From Chitinophaga sp. HK235 (GTDB lineage Bacteria; Bacteroidota; Bacteroidia; Chitinophagales; Chitinophagaceae): a DNA stretch of 64,000 nt. The notes beneath the pieces are model-generated. The model was not told the origin of the DNA and did not search any database. It was given only the letters and a program-made list of their open reading frames with translations. How positions within the stretch are numbered: position 1 is the first letter of the stretch; each line of letters begins with the position of its first letter. Location of the stretch: positions 3,410,001-3,474,000 of the forward strand of contig NZ_CP073766.1 of the NCBI RefSeq assembly GCF_018255755.1, read 5' to 3'. Below are positions 17,376 through 25,015 of the stretch, piece after piece. A program made the translations under genes and the position numbers.

Positions 17376-18250
17376 GGTATCTTCCGGTGCTTCAGCACCG
17401 TTGAGGTGGGCATCAAGAAACGTACCTGAAAGAGACTCCACATCATTTACAAATAATTAAGATTCCAAACCATAAAAAGAATATATCAACCTTGGCTATA
17501 ACCCAATACGGAAGAGGCTCCCATTGATAAAACAAAAATCAGCTGAATACTATCAGTATAAAAATAACCGACATAACATTTCATTAACCGATGGTTAATA
17601 TCCTTATCTCATCCATTCCAGAGATTCATCCTAATTTTATTACACTATTAATATCAGAACCCAGGTAACAATTTACCTTAATAGTGATAATGTATTATGA
17701 GGTGCACAGACTCAACCAAAAAAGGTTGGGAAGCCCTAACCCGGGCAATAACCCAACACTCACCCGTCAGAACAAACATACATTTCCAGGAAGTACAGGA
17801 GCGTACCTGTGCTATGGAAGATTGCAGCGCATCTGTTTCCTATAATGGACTGGTTTTACTCATCTATGAACGGCAGGAGGAAACTGAAAAACACGACTCC
17901 CATCCTGTATCAACACAGCACACCGAAAAAACACCTGCACATCAACCATATCTTTTTGTGACCACCAAAAAGAAAACCTTTTATCGTGCAGGTATCGTTT
18001 CCCGACATCGTAAAACGCTGAAAAAAAACACCCCCGATATCCTCCGGATGAAAACTGTAAAGGCTGCACAATATGTTTATGCTGTCAATCTCCGTATAAA
18101 ACTTCCCACAAAAAACAAAATAACATTACAATTATGCGCTATATTTCGTATATTGAAGATATATCCTGATGATGGTAAGGAGAGTTACCAGAAATATTTT
18201 TTTAACTAGACAACACAAAAAATATTTCTTAATAATTCAATCTCTTTACT
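17376..18250. other. 875-bp gene-poor stretch
   Basis: No gene here that I can support. The left ~320 bp are A/T-rich and should hold the promoter of the deacetylase operon. A 170-codon open frame runs 17697-18209 on plus; its product is basic, has no recognisable domain or membrane segment, and its start has no ribosome site. It could be a decayed or lineage-specific gene but may equally be chance. The right end (18210-18250) is A/T-rich and precedes the 71-residue protein. Confidence 0.4.
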
Positions 18251-18466
18251 ATGCTCAGTTTAAAGGCATCATTTTTAAAAATTCTAGAACATCCTACGGC
18301 GATATTAGCTGCCAAGAAGACTAAAACCCCCTTTGAAAAACAAATGTATATGGCATTTGTAGTGTTGGGCAAAGGCATTCAGGAAGCCCCAACCGAAGAA
18401 GAGCTTGAGCTATGGCTAAGTTTCATGTGGGACATTCTGGAAAGGTTAGGCCTCTCCAAAGAATAA
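18251..18466 (+). CDS. small protein of unknown function
   Basis: 71 residues, mostly helical, with a basic N-terminal half (FLKILEHPTAILAAKKTKTP) and an acidic C-terminal half (EAPTEEELELWLSFMWDIL). I do not recognise it. It ends 4 bp before the XRE regulator, so the two are almost certainly co-transcribed. A small partner beside an XRE protein could be a toxin-antitoxin or regulator-effector pair, but no toxin motif is visible. Confidence 0.6.
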   Translation: MLSLKASFLKILEHPTAILAAKKTKTPFEKQMYMAFVVLGKGIQEAPTEEELELWLSFMWDILERLGLSKE

Positions 18467-18470
18467 CACC

Positions 18471-18767
18471 ATGAACTTCGGGAAAGCAATCAGAACATTA
18501 CGCAAACACAGCAATCAGAGTCAGCAGGAATTCGCTGATGACATTGGCATCAGCCAGACAAGTCTTTCACTCATTGAAAGCGGCAAAACAAAACCCACAG
18601 GTGCCACCCTCGACAGGATCGCTGAAAAATTTAAAACCAGAGCAGCAATCATTGCGATGGCGGCCATCGAAGTAGAGAAAGACGTTCCTCCCGGCAAAAG
18701 AAAACTGTTTAAAGAGCTATTCCCGGATTTTGAAGAAAATGTATGGACACTCATTTTCCATAAATAA
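18471..18767 (+). CDS. XRE-family HTH transcriptional regulator
   Basis: 98 residues. A Cro/C1-type helix-turn-helix covers about residues 4-58, with the recognition region QQEFADDIGISQTSLSLIE and SGKTKPTGATLDRIAEKF. The C-terminal 40 residues (GKRKLFKELFPDFEENVW) are unusual and may be a dimerisation or ligand segment. Co-transcribed with the 71-residue protein upstream. It converges on the phosphopantetheinyl transferase at the end of the polyketide operon; there is no direct evidence that it controls that operon. Confidence 0.85.
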   Translation: MNFGKAIRTLRKHSNQSQQEFADDIGISQTSLSLIESGKTKPTGATLDRIAEKFKTRAAIIAMAAIEVEKDVPPGKRKLFKELFPDFEENVWTLIFHK

Positions 18768-18770
18768 AAA

Positions 18771-18792
18771 AGGAGCAGCCCGCGCTGCTCCT
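18771..18792. terminator. hairpin terminator ending the type III PKS operon
   Basis: 9-bp perfect GC-rich stem (18771-18779 and 18784-18792) with a 4-nt loop between the convergent XRE gene (stop 18767) and PPTase gene (stop 18795). The A-run before it (18766-18771) becomes a U-run for minus transcripts, so it mainly terminates the polyketide operon. Confidence 0.8.
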
Positions 18793-18794
18793 CT

Positions 18795-19292
18795 TCATAT
18801 CTTCAGGCTTACCACCTCGTAATATTTTCCATGGTGACTGACCGACGCAGGCCGTCGTCTTCCACTACTTACTTCCCTGACAAACGGCACTCCCTGTTCA
18901 TCTTTCAGCAGTAGTTCACCTGCTTCTACACCACAGGAAAGCTGATACCATAAATGCTCAGCAGGAACAGCAATTGAATGCAGTCTACTACCGTCAACGG
19001 TTGTACGAAAATGAAAAATCATGGTTTCATAACAAATGGTTCCGGTATCCCTTCCGGAAAGTTGCACGGCATAACGATGTGGGGCATAGATACGTTGTCC
19101 GGTGGTTCGGTGTACTATCTTGTAGGCAGCCTCCTTGGCACTCCACAACAGCCATACCATACGGTCCGGATCAGTTGCATCCTGTACCAACTGCCGCTCT
19201 GCCGGTGTACATATCTTTTCCAGATAACCTGCCCGCCGCCAGTTATTTTCTGCAGCAGCCAGCTCCAGATCTACCACATCGTTGCCGATCAT
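18795..19292 (-). CDS. 4'-phosphopantetheinyl transferase (AcpS/Sfp superfamily)
   Basis: 165 residues. Transfers the phosphopantetheine arm from CoA to a carrier-protein serine. The two superfamily motifs are present: IGNDVVDLE at the N-terminus (Mg-binding Asp) and WSAKEAAYK at about residues 50-58. It is shorter than Sfp and longer than AcpS, a compact form that often travels with a dedicated carrier protein. It overlaps the ACP gene by 4 bp and is the last gene of the operon, so its natural substrate is very likely that ACP. Confidence 0.88.
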   Translation of the reverse strand: MIGNDVVDLELAAAENNWRRAGYLEKICTPAERQLVQDATDPDRMVWLLWSAKEAAYKIVHRTTGQRIYAPHRYAVQLSGRDTGTICYETMIFHFRTTVDGSRLHSIAVPAEHLWYQLSCGVEAGELLLKDEQGVPFVREVSSGRRRPASVSHHGKYYEVVSLKI

Positions 19293-19546
19293 GAGGTAGC
19301 GGCCAGTTTGTTTTCCACTACTTCCATAGCGGATTTTACATTGATCATTTTCTCCATGGAATCGTTATCAATTACAATGTTGAATTTTTCTTCCACGTCC
19401 AGCACCACATCCACCAGGTTAGCGGAATTGATTTTCAAATCACGGATAAAGTCCGTGTCTTCATTGAGGGTTGCAAGCGCCTCAGGATTTTTGGTGTAGG
19501 GCTGCACCACTTCCTTGATAGTGGCCATCAAAGCTGTTTTATCCAT
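19289..19546 (-). CDS. dedicated acyl carrier protein
   Basis: 85 residues. A four-helix carrier fold with the attachment serine at Ser41 in DLKINSANLVDVVLDVEEKF. The usual DSL is replaced by NSAN, so the residue before the Ser is Asn rather than Asp. I start it at the ATG at 19546 (MDKTALMATI), 4 bp after the ketosynthase stop; the longer frame from 19618 would run into the ketosynthase. Flanked by ketosynthase and PPTase, it should hold the growing acyl chain for this pathway only. Confidence 0.88.
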   Translation of the reverse strand: MDKTALMATIKEVVQPYTKNPEALATLNEDTDFIRDLKINSANLVDVVLDVEEKFNIVIDNDSMEKMINVKSAMEVVENKLAATS

Positions 19547-19550
19547 GATA

Positions 19551-20828
19551 TCAGGGTTTATATTTTTTAAGAATGATACAGGCATTGACGTCGCCGAAAC
19601 CAAAACTGGCTTTGGCAACTACCTGCAGCGCTTTATTCATCAACTGCAGAGGGATGCGTTCCCGGGGTACGATAGCCGCTATCTCCGGATGCAGGTCTTC
19701 ACTATTTATATTCGGGAAAAGGAAACCTTCTTTCAACTGCAGCACAGCGGATACCAGCTCTATACTGCCGGAAGCACTCAAACAGTGTCCCACCATACAT
19801 TTCAGGGCATTTACATAAGGGAAGTCCGCTCCTTTTCTGTTGAGTGCCTGGCTCCAGTTGAGAATCTCCGTAGCATCCTTGCTGGTAGCCGTAAGATGAC
19901 CGTTGATCGCATCAATTTCATCGGGATGAATACCTGCTTCACGGACTGCTTCCCGGATGCAGCGTTGTACCGCTTCACTGTTGGGTGCCGTCATACTTCC
20001 TTCTCCCAGCTGGCCTCCGGAATTAACATGTCCACCGGCGATCTCTGCATAAATGGTAGCACCTCTTTGCAGGGCACTATCCAGCGATTCTACTACCAGC
20101 GCACCTGCGCCTGCTCCCGGCACAAAACCGCTGGCACTGGCACTCATAGGCCTGGAACCCGCTTCGGGCCGGTCATTATTTTTAAAGGTACATATACGCA
20201 TGGCATCAAACCCGGCCCATACATAAGGACCGCCGTCGGTGGTACTGCCTGCCAGCATGCGCAGGGCCTTACCCGACCGTATCCTGTCATAGGCCATCAT
20301 CACACTCTCAGCACCGGTAGTACAAGCGGATGAATTAGTAGTCACCTGGTTGCCCAGTGCCAGCTTCCCTCCCAGCCAGGCACTGATACTGCTGGCCATC
20401 GTTTGTGAAATAACGGTGCTGCCTAAACGACGTACTTTTCCTTCATCTACCTGATAAATCGCTTCCCGCCATTTATCCACTCCGGAAGAACCGGTACCAA
20501 ATACAACACCGCTGTCCCAGTCGGGCTGCGTTGCACCATTGGCCAGCGGCAAACCCGCGTCCTGCCAGGCTTCTACACCTGCCATCACTCCGTAAAGGAC
20601 CGCTTCGCTGTTGAATCCTTTCAGCTCCAGCGGCTCAAAATAACGCAGCTTCATAGCCTCCGTTACTTCCGGCGTCCCTGCAATGCGACAGGAAAAATCC
20701 ATTGCTGCCAGCTTCGGATCATACCGGATACCGGAAACACCATTGATGACCGCCTCGCGGAAAGCAGGTACACCAGCTCCATTGGGTGCCACCACACCAA
20801 GTCCTGTTATAACTACCCGAACAGACAT
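19551..20828 (-). CDS. beta-ketoacyl-ACP synthase, FabF-like
   Basis: 425 residues, full thiolase fold. Extends the acyl chain by decarboxylative condensation with malonyl-ACP. The Cys-His-His catalytic set is intact: Cys169 in TTNSSACTTGAE, His311 in INGHLTATSKD and His348 in LKCMVGHCLSASG, with Lys343 just before. The N-terminus VVITGLGVVAPNG is typical of KAS I/II. The ATG at 20828 is preferred over a TTG two codons upstream. An intact Cys argues against a chain-length-factor role. Confidence 0.92.
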   Translation of the reverse strand: MSVRVVITGLGVVAPNGAGVPAFREAVINGVSGIRYDPKLAAMDFSCRIAGTPEVTEAMKLRYFEPLELKGFNSEAVLYGVMAGVEAWQDAGLPLANGATQPDWDSGVVFGTGSSGVDKWREAIYQVDEGKVRRLGSTVISQTMASSISAWLGGKLALGNQVTTNSSACTTGAESVMMAYDRIRSGKALRMLAGSTTDGGPYVWAGFDAMRICTFKNNDRPEAGSRPMSASASGFVPGAGAGALVVESLDSALQRGATIYAEIAGGHVNSGGQLGEGSMTAPNSEAVQRCIREAVREAGIHPDEIDAINGHLTATSKDATEILNWSQALNRKGADFPYVNALKCMVGHCLSASGSIELVSAVLQLKEGFLFPNINSEDLHPEIAAIVPRERIPLQLMNKALQVVAKASFGFGDVNACIILKKYKP

Positions 20829-20855
20829 AGACAATTACGGATTAAAAATTATGGA

Positions 20856-21290
20856 TTACGATTTACGGGGGATGATCATCCCGGCCATTACACCACTGCT
20901 CACTTCCTCCCCCCCTGCATTGGTCATTACTACTTTACATTTCAGTTTACCAAAACGAAAATAATCCTTTTCACCTGTAACGGTCACCTTCTCCCCCGGC
21001 AACACCGGCACCATAAACTCTACATTCGTAGCGGTCAGGCCAAAAGCCAGATCTTCCGCACCTCCGGTCAGATAGATGCCCAGACATACCAGGCCTATCT
21101 GTGCCATTACCTCCGTGAGCAATACACCCGGCGTAACAGCATAATGTTTGAAATGTCCTTTGTAAAAGTCCATATCAGGCCGGAAAGTAAAGCTGCCGAT
21201 CACTTTTTTTTCATCAATATATTCCAGCGTATCTACAAATAAAAAAGGTTCGCTGTATGGTAGTTTTGCTAATATAGCTGTTGTCGTCAT
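20856..21290 (-). CDS. 3-hydroxyacyl-ACP dehydratase, FabZ-like
   Basis: 144 residues, single hotdog domain. Removes water from 3-hydroxyacyl-ACP to give the 2-enoyl-ACP. The motif GHFKHYAVTPGVLLTEVMAQIG holds the catalytic His46 and Glu60, with the central helix following. Compared with housekeeping FabZ (HFPxxPVMPGV) the HFKHYAVTPGV loop differs, which suits a pathway-specific copy. Lies 27 bp upstream of the ketosynthase and 3 bp after the enoyl reductase. Confidence 0.88.
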   Translation of the reverse strand: MTTTAILAKLPYSEPFLFVDTLEYIDEKKVIGSFTFRPDMDFYKGHFKHYAVTPGVLLTEVMAQIGLVCLGIYLTGGAEDLAFGLTATNVEFMVPVLPGEKVTVTGEKDYFRFGKLKCKVVMTNAGGEEVSSGVMAGMIIPRKS

Positions 21291-21293
21291 CTG

Positions 21294-22085
21294 TCAATGT
21301 ATATGTGCACCTCCGTCTACCGGGATCACCGCGCCGGTTACCCAGGCCGCTTCATCTTTACATAAAAGATACACCATATTTGCCACATCTTCGGGTGTGG
21401 TAAGCCGTTGAAAAGGGGTACGGGCAATACTGTGGGCCAACAGCTGTTCATGCCCCGGAATCATACGCAGGGAGCGTGTATCCGTTACGCCGGCCTGCAG
21501 GCAGTTGGCCCGGATACCATAGGGCCCGAACTCCAGCGCGATGCTACGGCTGATAGCCTCCAGGGAGGCTTTGGCGGCCGACACAGCCGCATAGTGCTGC
21601 CATGCTTTGCTGCTGCCCTCACTGGTAAATGACAATACACGCGCATCACCCGCAAAAAGTCCCTGTTGCCATACCGACTGTGTCCAGTCATGTAGGCTCA
21701 CCGCCATATGTTCCAGCGTGATCATCATATCATCTGTTTGTAGTGCCTGATCACCAGTCATCGCTTTTAAGGTCCCTTTAGCCACGCTGTGCAACAAACA
21801 TCGCACCCGTCCTGCTGCTCCCATTTGTTGTTGCAGCTCCTGTAAAACAAACGCCCTTTTTTCTGTGTTGGTAATGCTTACATTAAACGAAATCACCTGT
21901 ACGCCTGTTGCCCGCAACGCCTCAAAATCAGCATTCACCTGCTCCATTTCCACGCCTGCATTTCGATGCACAATGCAGAGATGCATACCCTTCTCAGCCA
22001 GCTTGCGGGCCGATGCCAGCCCCAACCCGCTGCTGCCACCCAGAATGAGTGCCCAGTATTGTTGTGATGCAAAATCCCTTACCAT
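21294..22085 (-). CDS. SDR-family enoyl-ACP reductase, FabL-like
   Basis: 263 residues. The nucleotide site is GGSSGLGLASARKLAEKG. The active site reads HYAAVSAAK, i.e. Tyr165-x6-Lys172. This six-residue spacing is the hallmark of enoyl reductases (FabI/FabL), whereas FabG ketoreductases and classical SDRs have Tyr-x3-Lys. The N-terminal glycine motif and the end (TPEDVANMVYLLCKDEAAWVTG) look more like FabL than FabI. It should reduce the 2-enoyl-ACP to the saturated acyl-ACP. The gene overlaps the type III synthase by 7 bp. Confidence 0.82.
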   Translation of the reverse strand: MVRDFASQQYWALILGGSSGLGLASARKLAEKGMHLCIVHRNAGVEMEQVNADFEALRATGVQVISFNVSITNTEKRAFVLQELQQQMGAAGRVRCLLHSVAKGTLKAMTGDQALQTDDMMITLEHMAVSLHDWTQSVWQQGLFAGDARVLSFTSEGSSKAWQHYAAVSAAKASLEAISRSIALEFGPYGIRANCLQAGVTDTRSLRMIPGHEQLLAHSIARTPFQRLTTPEDVANMVYLLCKDEAAWVTGAVIPVDGGAHIH

Positions 22086-23131
22086 TGCAATAGTATTCTT
22101 TGTGCTGAAAAACCAGGACCAAAACTCAGCATCAACCCTTTATCTCCCGGCGGTATCGCTTTGTCCAGTATACGTTCCAGGACATACAGTACCGTGGCAC
22201 TGGACATATTACCGTATAACCGTAATACTTCTTTTGTATCGTCAATGTTTTTACCGGAACCACTGAAAATCTCTTCCACTGTCTGAATAATTTTTCTTCC
22301 TCCGGGATGAAAGATCAGCTGGTTCACCGCTTCCATGGTAGTACCATTACGCTCCAGGAACGGATAAATGATATCAGAGAAATGGCTTGCTATCTGCTCT
22401 GGCACTGCAATATCCAACACCATCTGCAAACCGGTATTGGAAAGATGGAAACCCATCAGGTGGGTAGCTTCATAAAAATGATACATCTCTGCTCCCACAA
22501 TCGCAGGTCCTTTATCATCTTCATGGGAAGATAATATCACGCAGGCAGCACCATCTCCGAAAATAGCGGCGCTGACAATGTTGGCCATGGAATAGTCGTT
22601 ATGCTGAAAGGTGGCTGTAGGTGATTCTACCGCCACTACCGCAGCCCTTTTCCCGGGGTTGGCCTTCAGAAACTGATAAGCATAGATCATCCCCGAAACA
22701 CCTGCTGCACAACCCATCTCGGTAACGGGTAAACGAACAATGTCCTGCCTTAACTGCAACGCATTGATCAGATACGCGTCCATAGAAGGGATCATAAAAC
22801 CGGTACAACTGACAGTGATGATATAGTCTATCTCTTCTCCTTTCAGACCAGCCTTTTCCAGTGCACCCTGCAAACATTTTTTCCCCAGCTCCGTGCATTC
22901 CCGGATGTAAATATTGTTCTTCTCTTCAAAAGAGGTATTGTTAAATACTTCCTCTGCATTCATGATAGAATACCGCTGATCTACTGCTGCATTCTCAAAA
23001 ATCTTTTTTACCTTTTTTACAAACCGTTCTTCCTGTCCGGCAAGCCATAGGTCAAGGTATGGCATTATTTCGCTGGTAGGCCTGGTATACGCTGGTAATG
23101 CCTTTGCTACTGATTGAATTTTTACGCTCAT
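22079..23131 (-). CDS. type III polyketide synthase (chalcone/stilbene synthase family)
   Basis: 350 residues, the family's usual size. Condenses an acyl starter with malonyl-CoA units and cyclises the product to a resorcinol, phloroglucinol or pyrone. The catalytic triad is complete: Cys141 in TEMGCAAGVSG, His275 in FHPGGRK and Asn308 in LYGNMSSAT; the C-terminal loop LSFGPGFSAQ is present. I use the ATG at 23131, which forms an ATGA overlap with the methyltransferase stop; the longer frame to 23173 is implausible. The neighbours (ACP, KS, DH, ER) suggest a long acyl-ACP starter rather than a CoA thioester, as in alkylresorcinol and alkylpyrone synthases. Confidence 0.93.
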   Translation of the reverse strand: MSVKIQSVAKALPAYTRPTSEIMPYLDLWLAGQEERFVKKVKKIFENAAVDQRYSIMNAEEVFNNTSFEEKNNIYIRECTELGKKCLQGALEKAGLKGEEIDYIITVSCTGFMIPSMDAYLINALQLRQDIVRLPVTEMGCAAGVSGMIYAYQFLKANPGKRAAVVAVESPTATFQHNDYSMANIVSAAIFGDGAACVILSSHEDDKGPAIVGAEMYHFYEATHLMGFHLSNTGLQMVLDIAVPEQIASHFSDIIYPFLERNGTTMEAVNQLIFHPGGRKIIQTVEEIFSGSGKNIDDTKEVLRLYGNMSSATVLYVLERILDKAIPPGDKGLMLSFGPGFSAQRILLQW

Positions 23132-23841
23132 AAATTTGATATAACCCATTGGTAACGGAAAGCCCATCGCCAACGCAGACTGTAATTCCTGATATTCAGT
23201 TGCCGGGAAAGCTTTACCAGCTCCGGCTTTTTAAAACCACGCATAATGGAGGTCAGCCCGTCATAACGGGTCATCTCCTCCAGCCTCAGCACATAACACA
23301 ACAGCTGAAACAGCCGGTAGGCGATACTGCTGCGATGCAGGTCATTCACCACAACCCCCACCGTAGCACGCCTGCAGAAATGTTGCATCAGTTCAAATAT
23401 GACTGCATCCGTAAAATGATGCAGGGTCAGTGTTAATAACACAATATCATATTCCATCTCCACAAAAGAATCATGGGTCACATCGATACAGTCGTAACTG
23501 ATTTCCGGATAATCCGCAGATAGTCCTGCTGCATGATGTACTGTAAAACGATTGGCGTCAATTCCCACCAGGCGCAGCTTCCATCCTCGTTTACGTCCTT
23601 CATCTGCCAGTGCCCGCAGCATATCACCATTGCCACACCCGATATCCACGATAGTCACTTCTCTTTCAGGAGGCAGTTGCCGCATCAGTGTTGCTACGCC
23701 TTTCAGTGTAATCCTGTTGCCTCCCAGTTTCCGGTTGATCTTTGCTATTTTGTCCAATGCCCTTTGCAGGCGTTCTCCTTCCATGGAAAAATCGTCCATG
23801 ATCTCAGGCGCCAGCACACGTTCTCTGGTATTGAGTATCAT
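23128..23841 (-). CDS. SAM-dependent methyltransferase of the type III PKS operon
   Basis: 237 residues. SAM motif I is TIVDIGCGNGDMLRALA at about residues 63-79, followed by GIDANRFTVHHA (acidic end of beta-2) and EMEYDIVLLTLTLHHF. The type III synthase, methyltransferase and flavoprotein trio parallels the srsABC genes of Streptomyces griseus, in which the methyltransferase acts on the alkylresorcinol. By analogy it O- or C-methylates the ring. It overlaps both neighbours by 4 bp. Confidence 0.88.
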   Translation of the reverse strand: MILNTRERVLAPEIMDDFSMEGERLQRALDKIAKINRKLGGNRITLKGVATLMRQLPPEREVTIVDIGCGNGDMLRALADEGRKRGWKLRLVGIDANRFTVHHAAGLSADYPEISYDCIDVTHDSFVEMEYDIVLLTLTLHHFTDAVIFELMQHFCRRATVGVVVNDLHRSSIAYRLFQLLCYVLRLEEMTRYDGLTSIMRGFKKPELVKLSRQLNIRNYSLRWRWAFRYQWVISNL

Positions 23842-24974
23842 GTGTTCATCACTTTTAATGGCCTGCCATGTGTTTGTCGGATGATAAATGGCAGTACTGC
23901 CGGGAAAGATGCCATCTGCTGTACCAGCCAGGTGGAAAGCCTGTCTTTCAGGAAAAGGTTGTTCAATAGCCGCCCTGTTTTCATACGTCTGCCGAAAACC
24001 CGTTCCCAGCGTTTGCTGTAATCATCTTCCAACTGCCGGCGGGAATAGTCTGTTTCCCTGCAAAACCGCAATACACCTTCTGCTGCCATCCGTGCACTGT
24101 CTATGGCCATCGCCATACCATTACCGCAAAGCGGATGAATGAGTCCGGCGGTATCACCCGTCATCAGCATATGCTGTTCTACCTTCGTCTTCTCATCAAA
24201 ACATATCTGGCTGATGGTAAGCGGTTGCTCAAACAAAGCACGGCTATATGAAAAAATTTCCCTGAGATGTATATTCCGATACATCACTTCTTCCCGATGC
24301 TGCTGGATATCTCCATACTGGCGGAAGCTGTCCGTACTTACCAGATAACAGATATTCAGATGTCCGGTTTCAATTTTCGAAACGCCGCAGTAACCACCCG
24401 GAAAATTATGCAGGGCTACCAGGTCATCGGGGAAATCACCTTCATAATGTCCTTTGACAGCCAGCCATGGTGCCCGCTGCTGCAGGAAGTCCCTCGACAG
24501 GCGCTGGTCGAGCATAGAACGTTTTCCATAGGCCCCCAATGCCACGGTCCCTTCAAAACTGCCGTGTTCCTGTGTTTCCACCGTAAAACGGTTATCCTCG
24601 TAATACACAGCAGTAACAGTGTCTGTCACCAACCTAACGCCGGCTGCCAGCGCTTTGTTCAACAGGAAAGCGTCCATCGCATAACGGCTGATACCAAAAC
24701 CACCCAATGGCAGGGAGGCTGTAAGCGTTTTCCCATTAGCCGCAGAAAGCAGCAGCCGGGAAATATCTGCAGGACCCAGTTCTGCCGGGTCTGCTCCCAG
24801 CCATTGCAAATAAGGCAATACTTCATTGGAGATATATTCCCCGCAGACTTTATGTTTCGGAAATCTGTTTTTCTCGATCAGGGTCACCGGCAATCCCGCA
24901 CGGGAAAGGTGGATAGCTCCTGTCAGTCCGGCGAGCCCCCCGCCGATAATGATAATGTGATGCTGTAAACCCAT
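23838..24974 (-). CDS. FAD-dependent oxidoreductase / monooxygenase (UbiH/GGR-like)
   Basis: 378 residues. The Rossmann FAD site is IIIIGGGLAGLTGAIHLSRAG at the N-terminus. HKVCGEYISNEVLPYL is the region shared with geranylgeranyl-reductase-like enzymes, and GDTAGLIHPLCGNGMAMAID is the second FAD/ribityl motif. Such flavoproteins hydroxylate aromatic rings or reduce prenyl chains. Beside a type III synthase, the hydroxylation of an alkylresorcinol en route to a quinone, as done by SrsC, is the likeliest role. Start at the ATG at 24974; two further ATGs lie 6 and 12 bp upstream. 41 bp after the RND gene. Confidence 0.85.
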   Translation of the reverse strand: MGLQHHIIIIGGGLAGLTGAIHLSRAGLPVTLIEKNRFPKHKVCGEYISNEVLPYLQWLGADPAELGPADISRLLLSAANGKTLTASLPLGGFGISRYAMDAFLLNKALAAGVRLVTDTVTAVYYEDNRFTVETQEHGSFEGTVALGAYGKRSMLDQRLSRDFLQQRAPWLAVKGHYEGDFPDDLVALHNFPGGYCGVSKIETGHLNICYLVSTDSFRQYGDIQQHREEVMYRNIHLREIFSYSRALFEQPLTISQICFDEKTKVEQHMLMTGDTAGLIHPLCGNGMAMAIDSARMAAEGVLRFCRETDYSRRQLEDDYSKRWERVFGRRMKTGRLLNNLFLKDRLSTWLVQQMASFPAVLPFIIRQTHGRPLKVMNT

Positions 24975-25015
24975 GTACATTAGCAATATACGACATATTT
25001 GGAAGTACGGTTGTG

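Noticed and set aside
17697..18209. 170-codon plus-strand frame in the gene-poor stretch
   Set aside because: Basic, no domain or hydrophobic pattern, no ribosome site. Could be a decayed gene, so described under the intergenic entry instead of called.
21294..22085. Reading the cluster SDR as a FabG-type ketoreductase
   Set aside because: The Tyr-x6-Lys spacing points to an enoyl reductase; ketoreductases have Tyr-x3-Lys.
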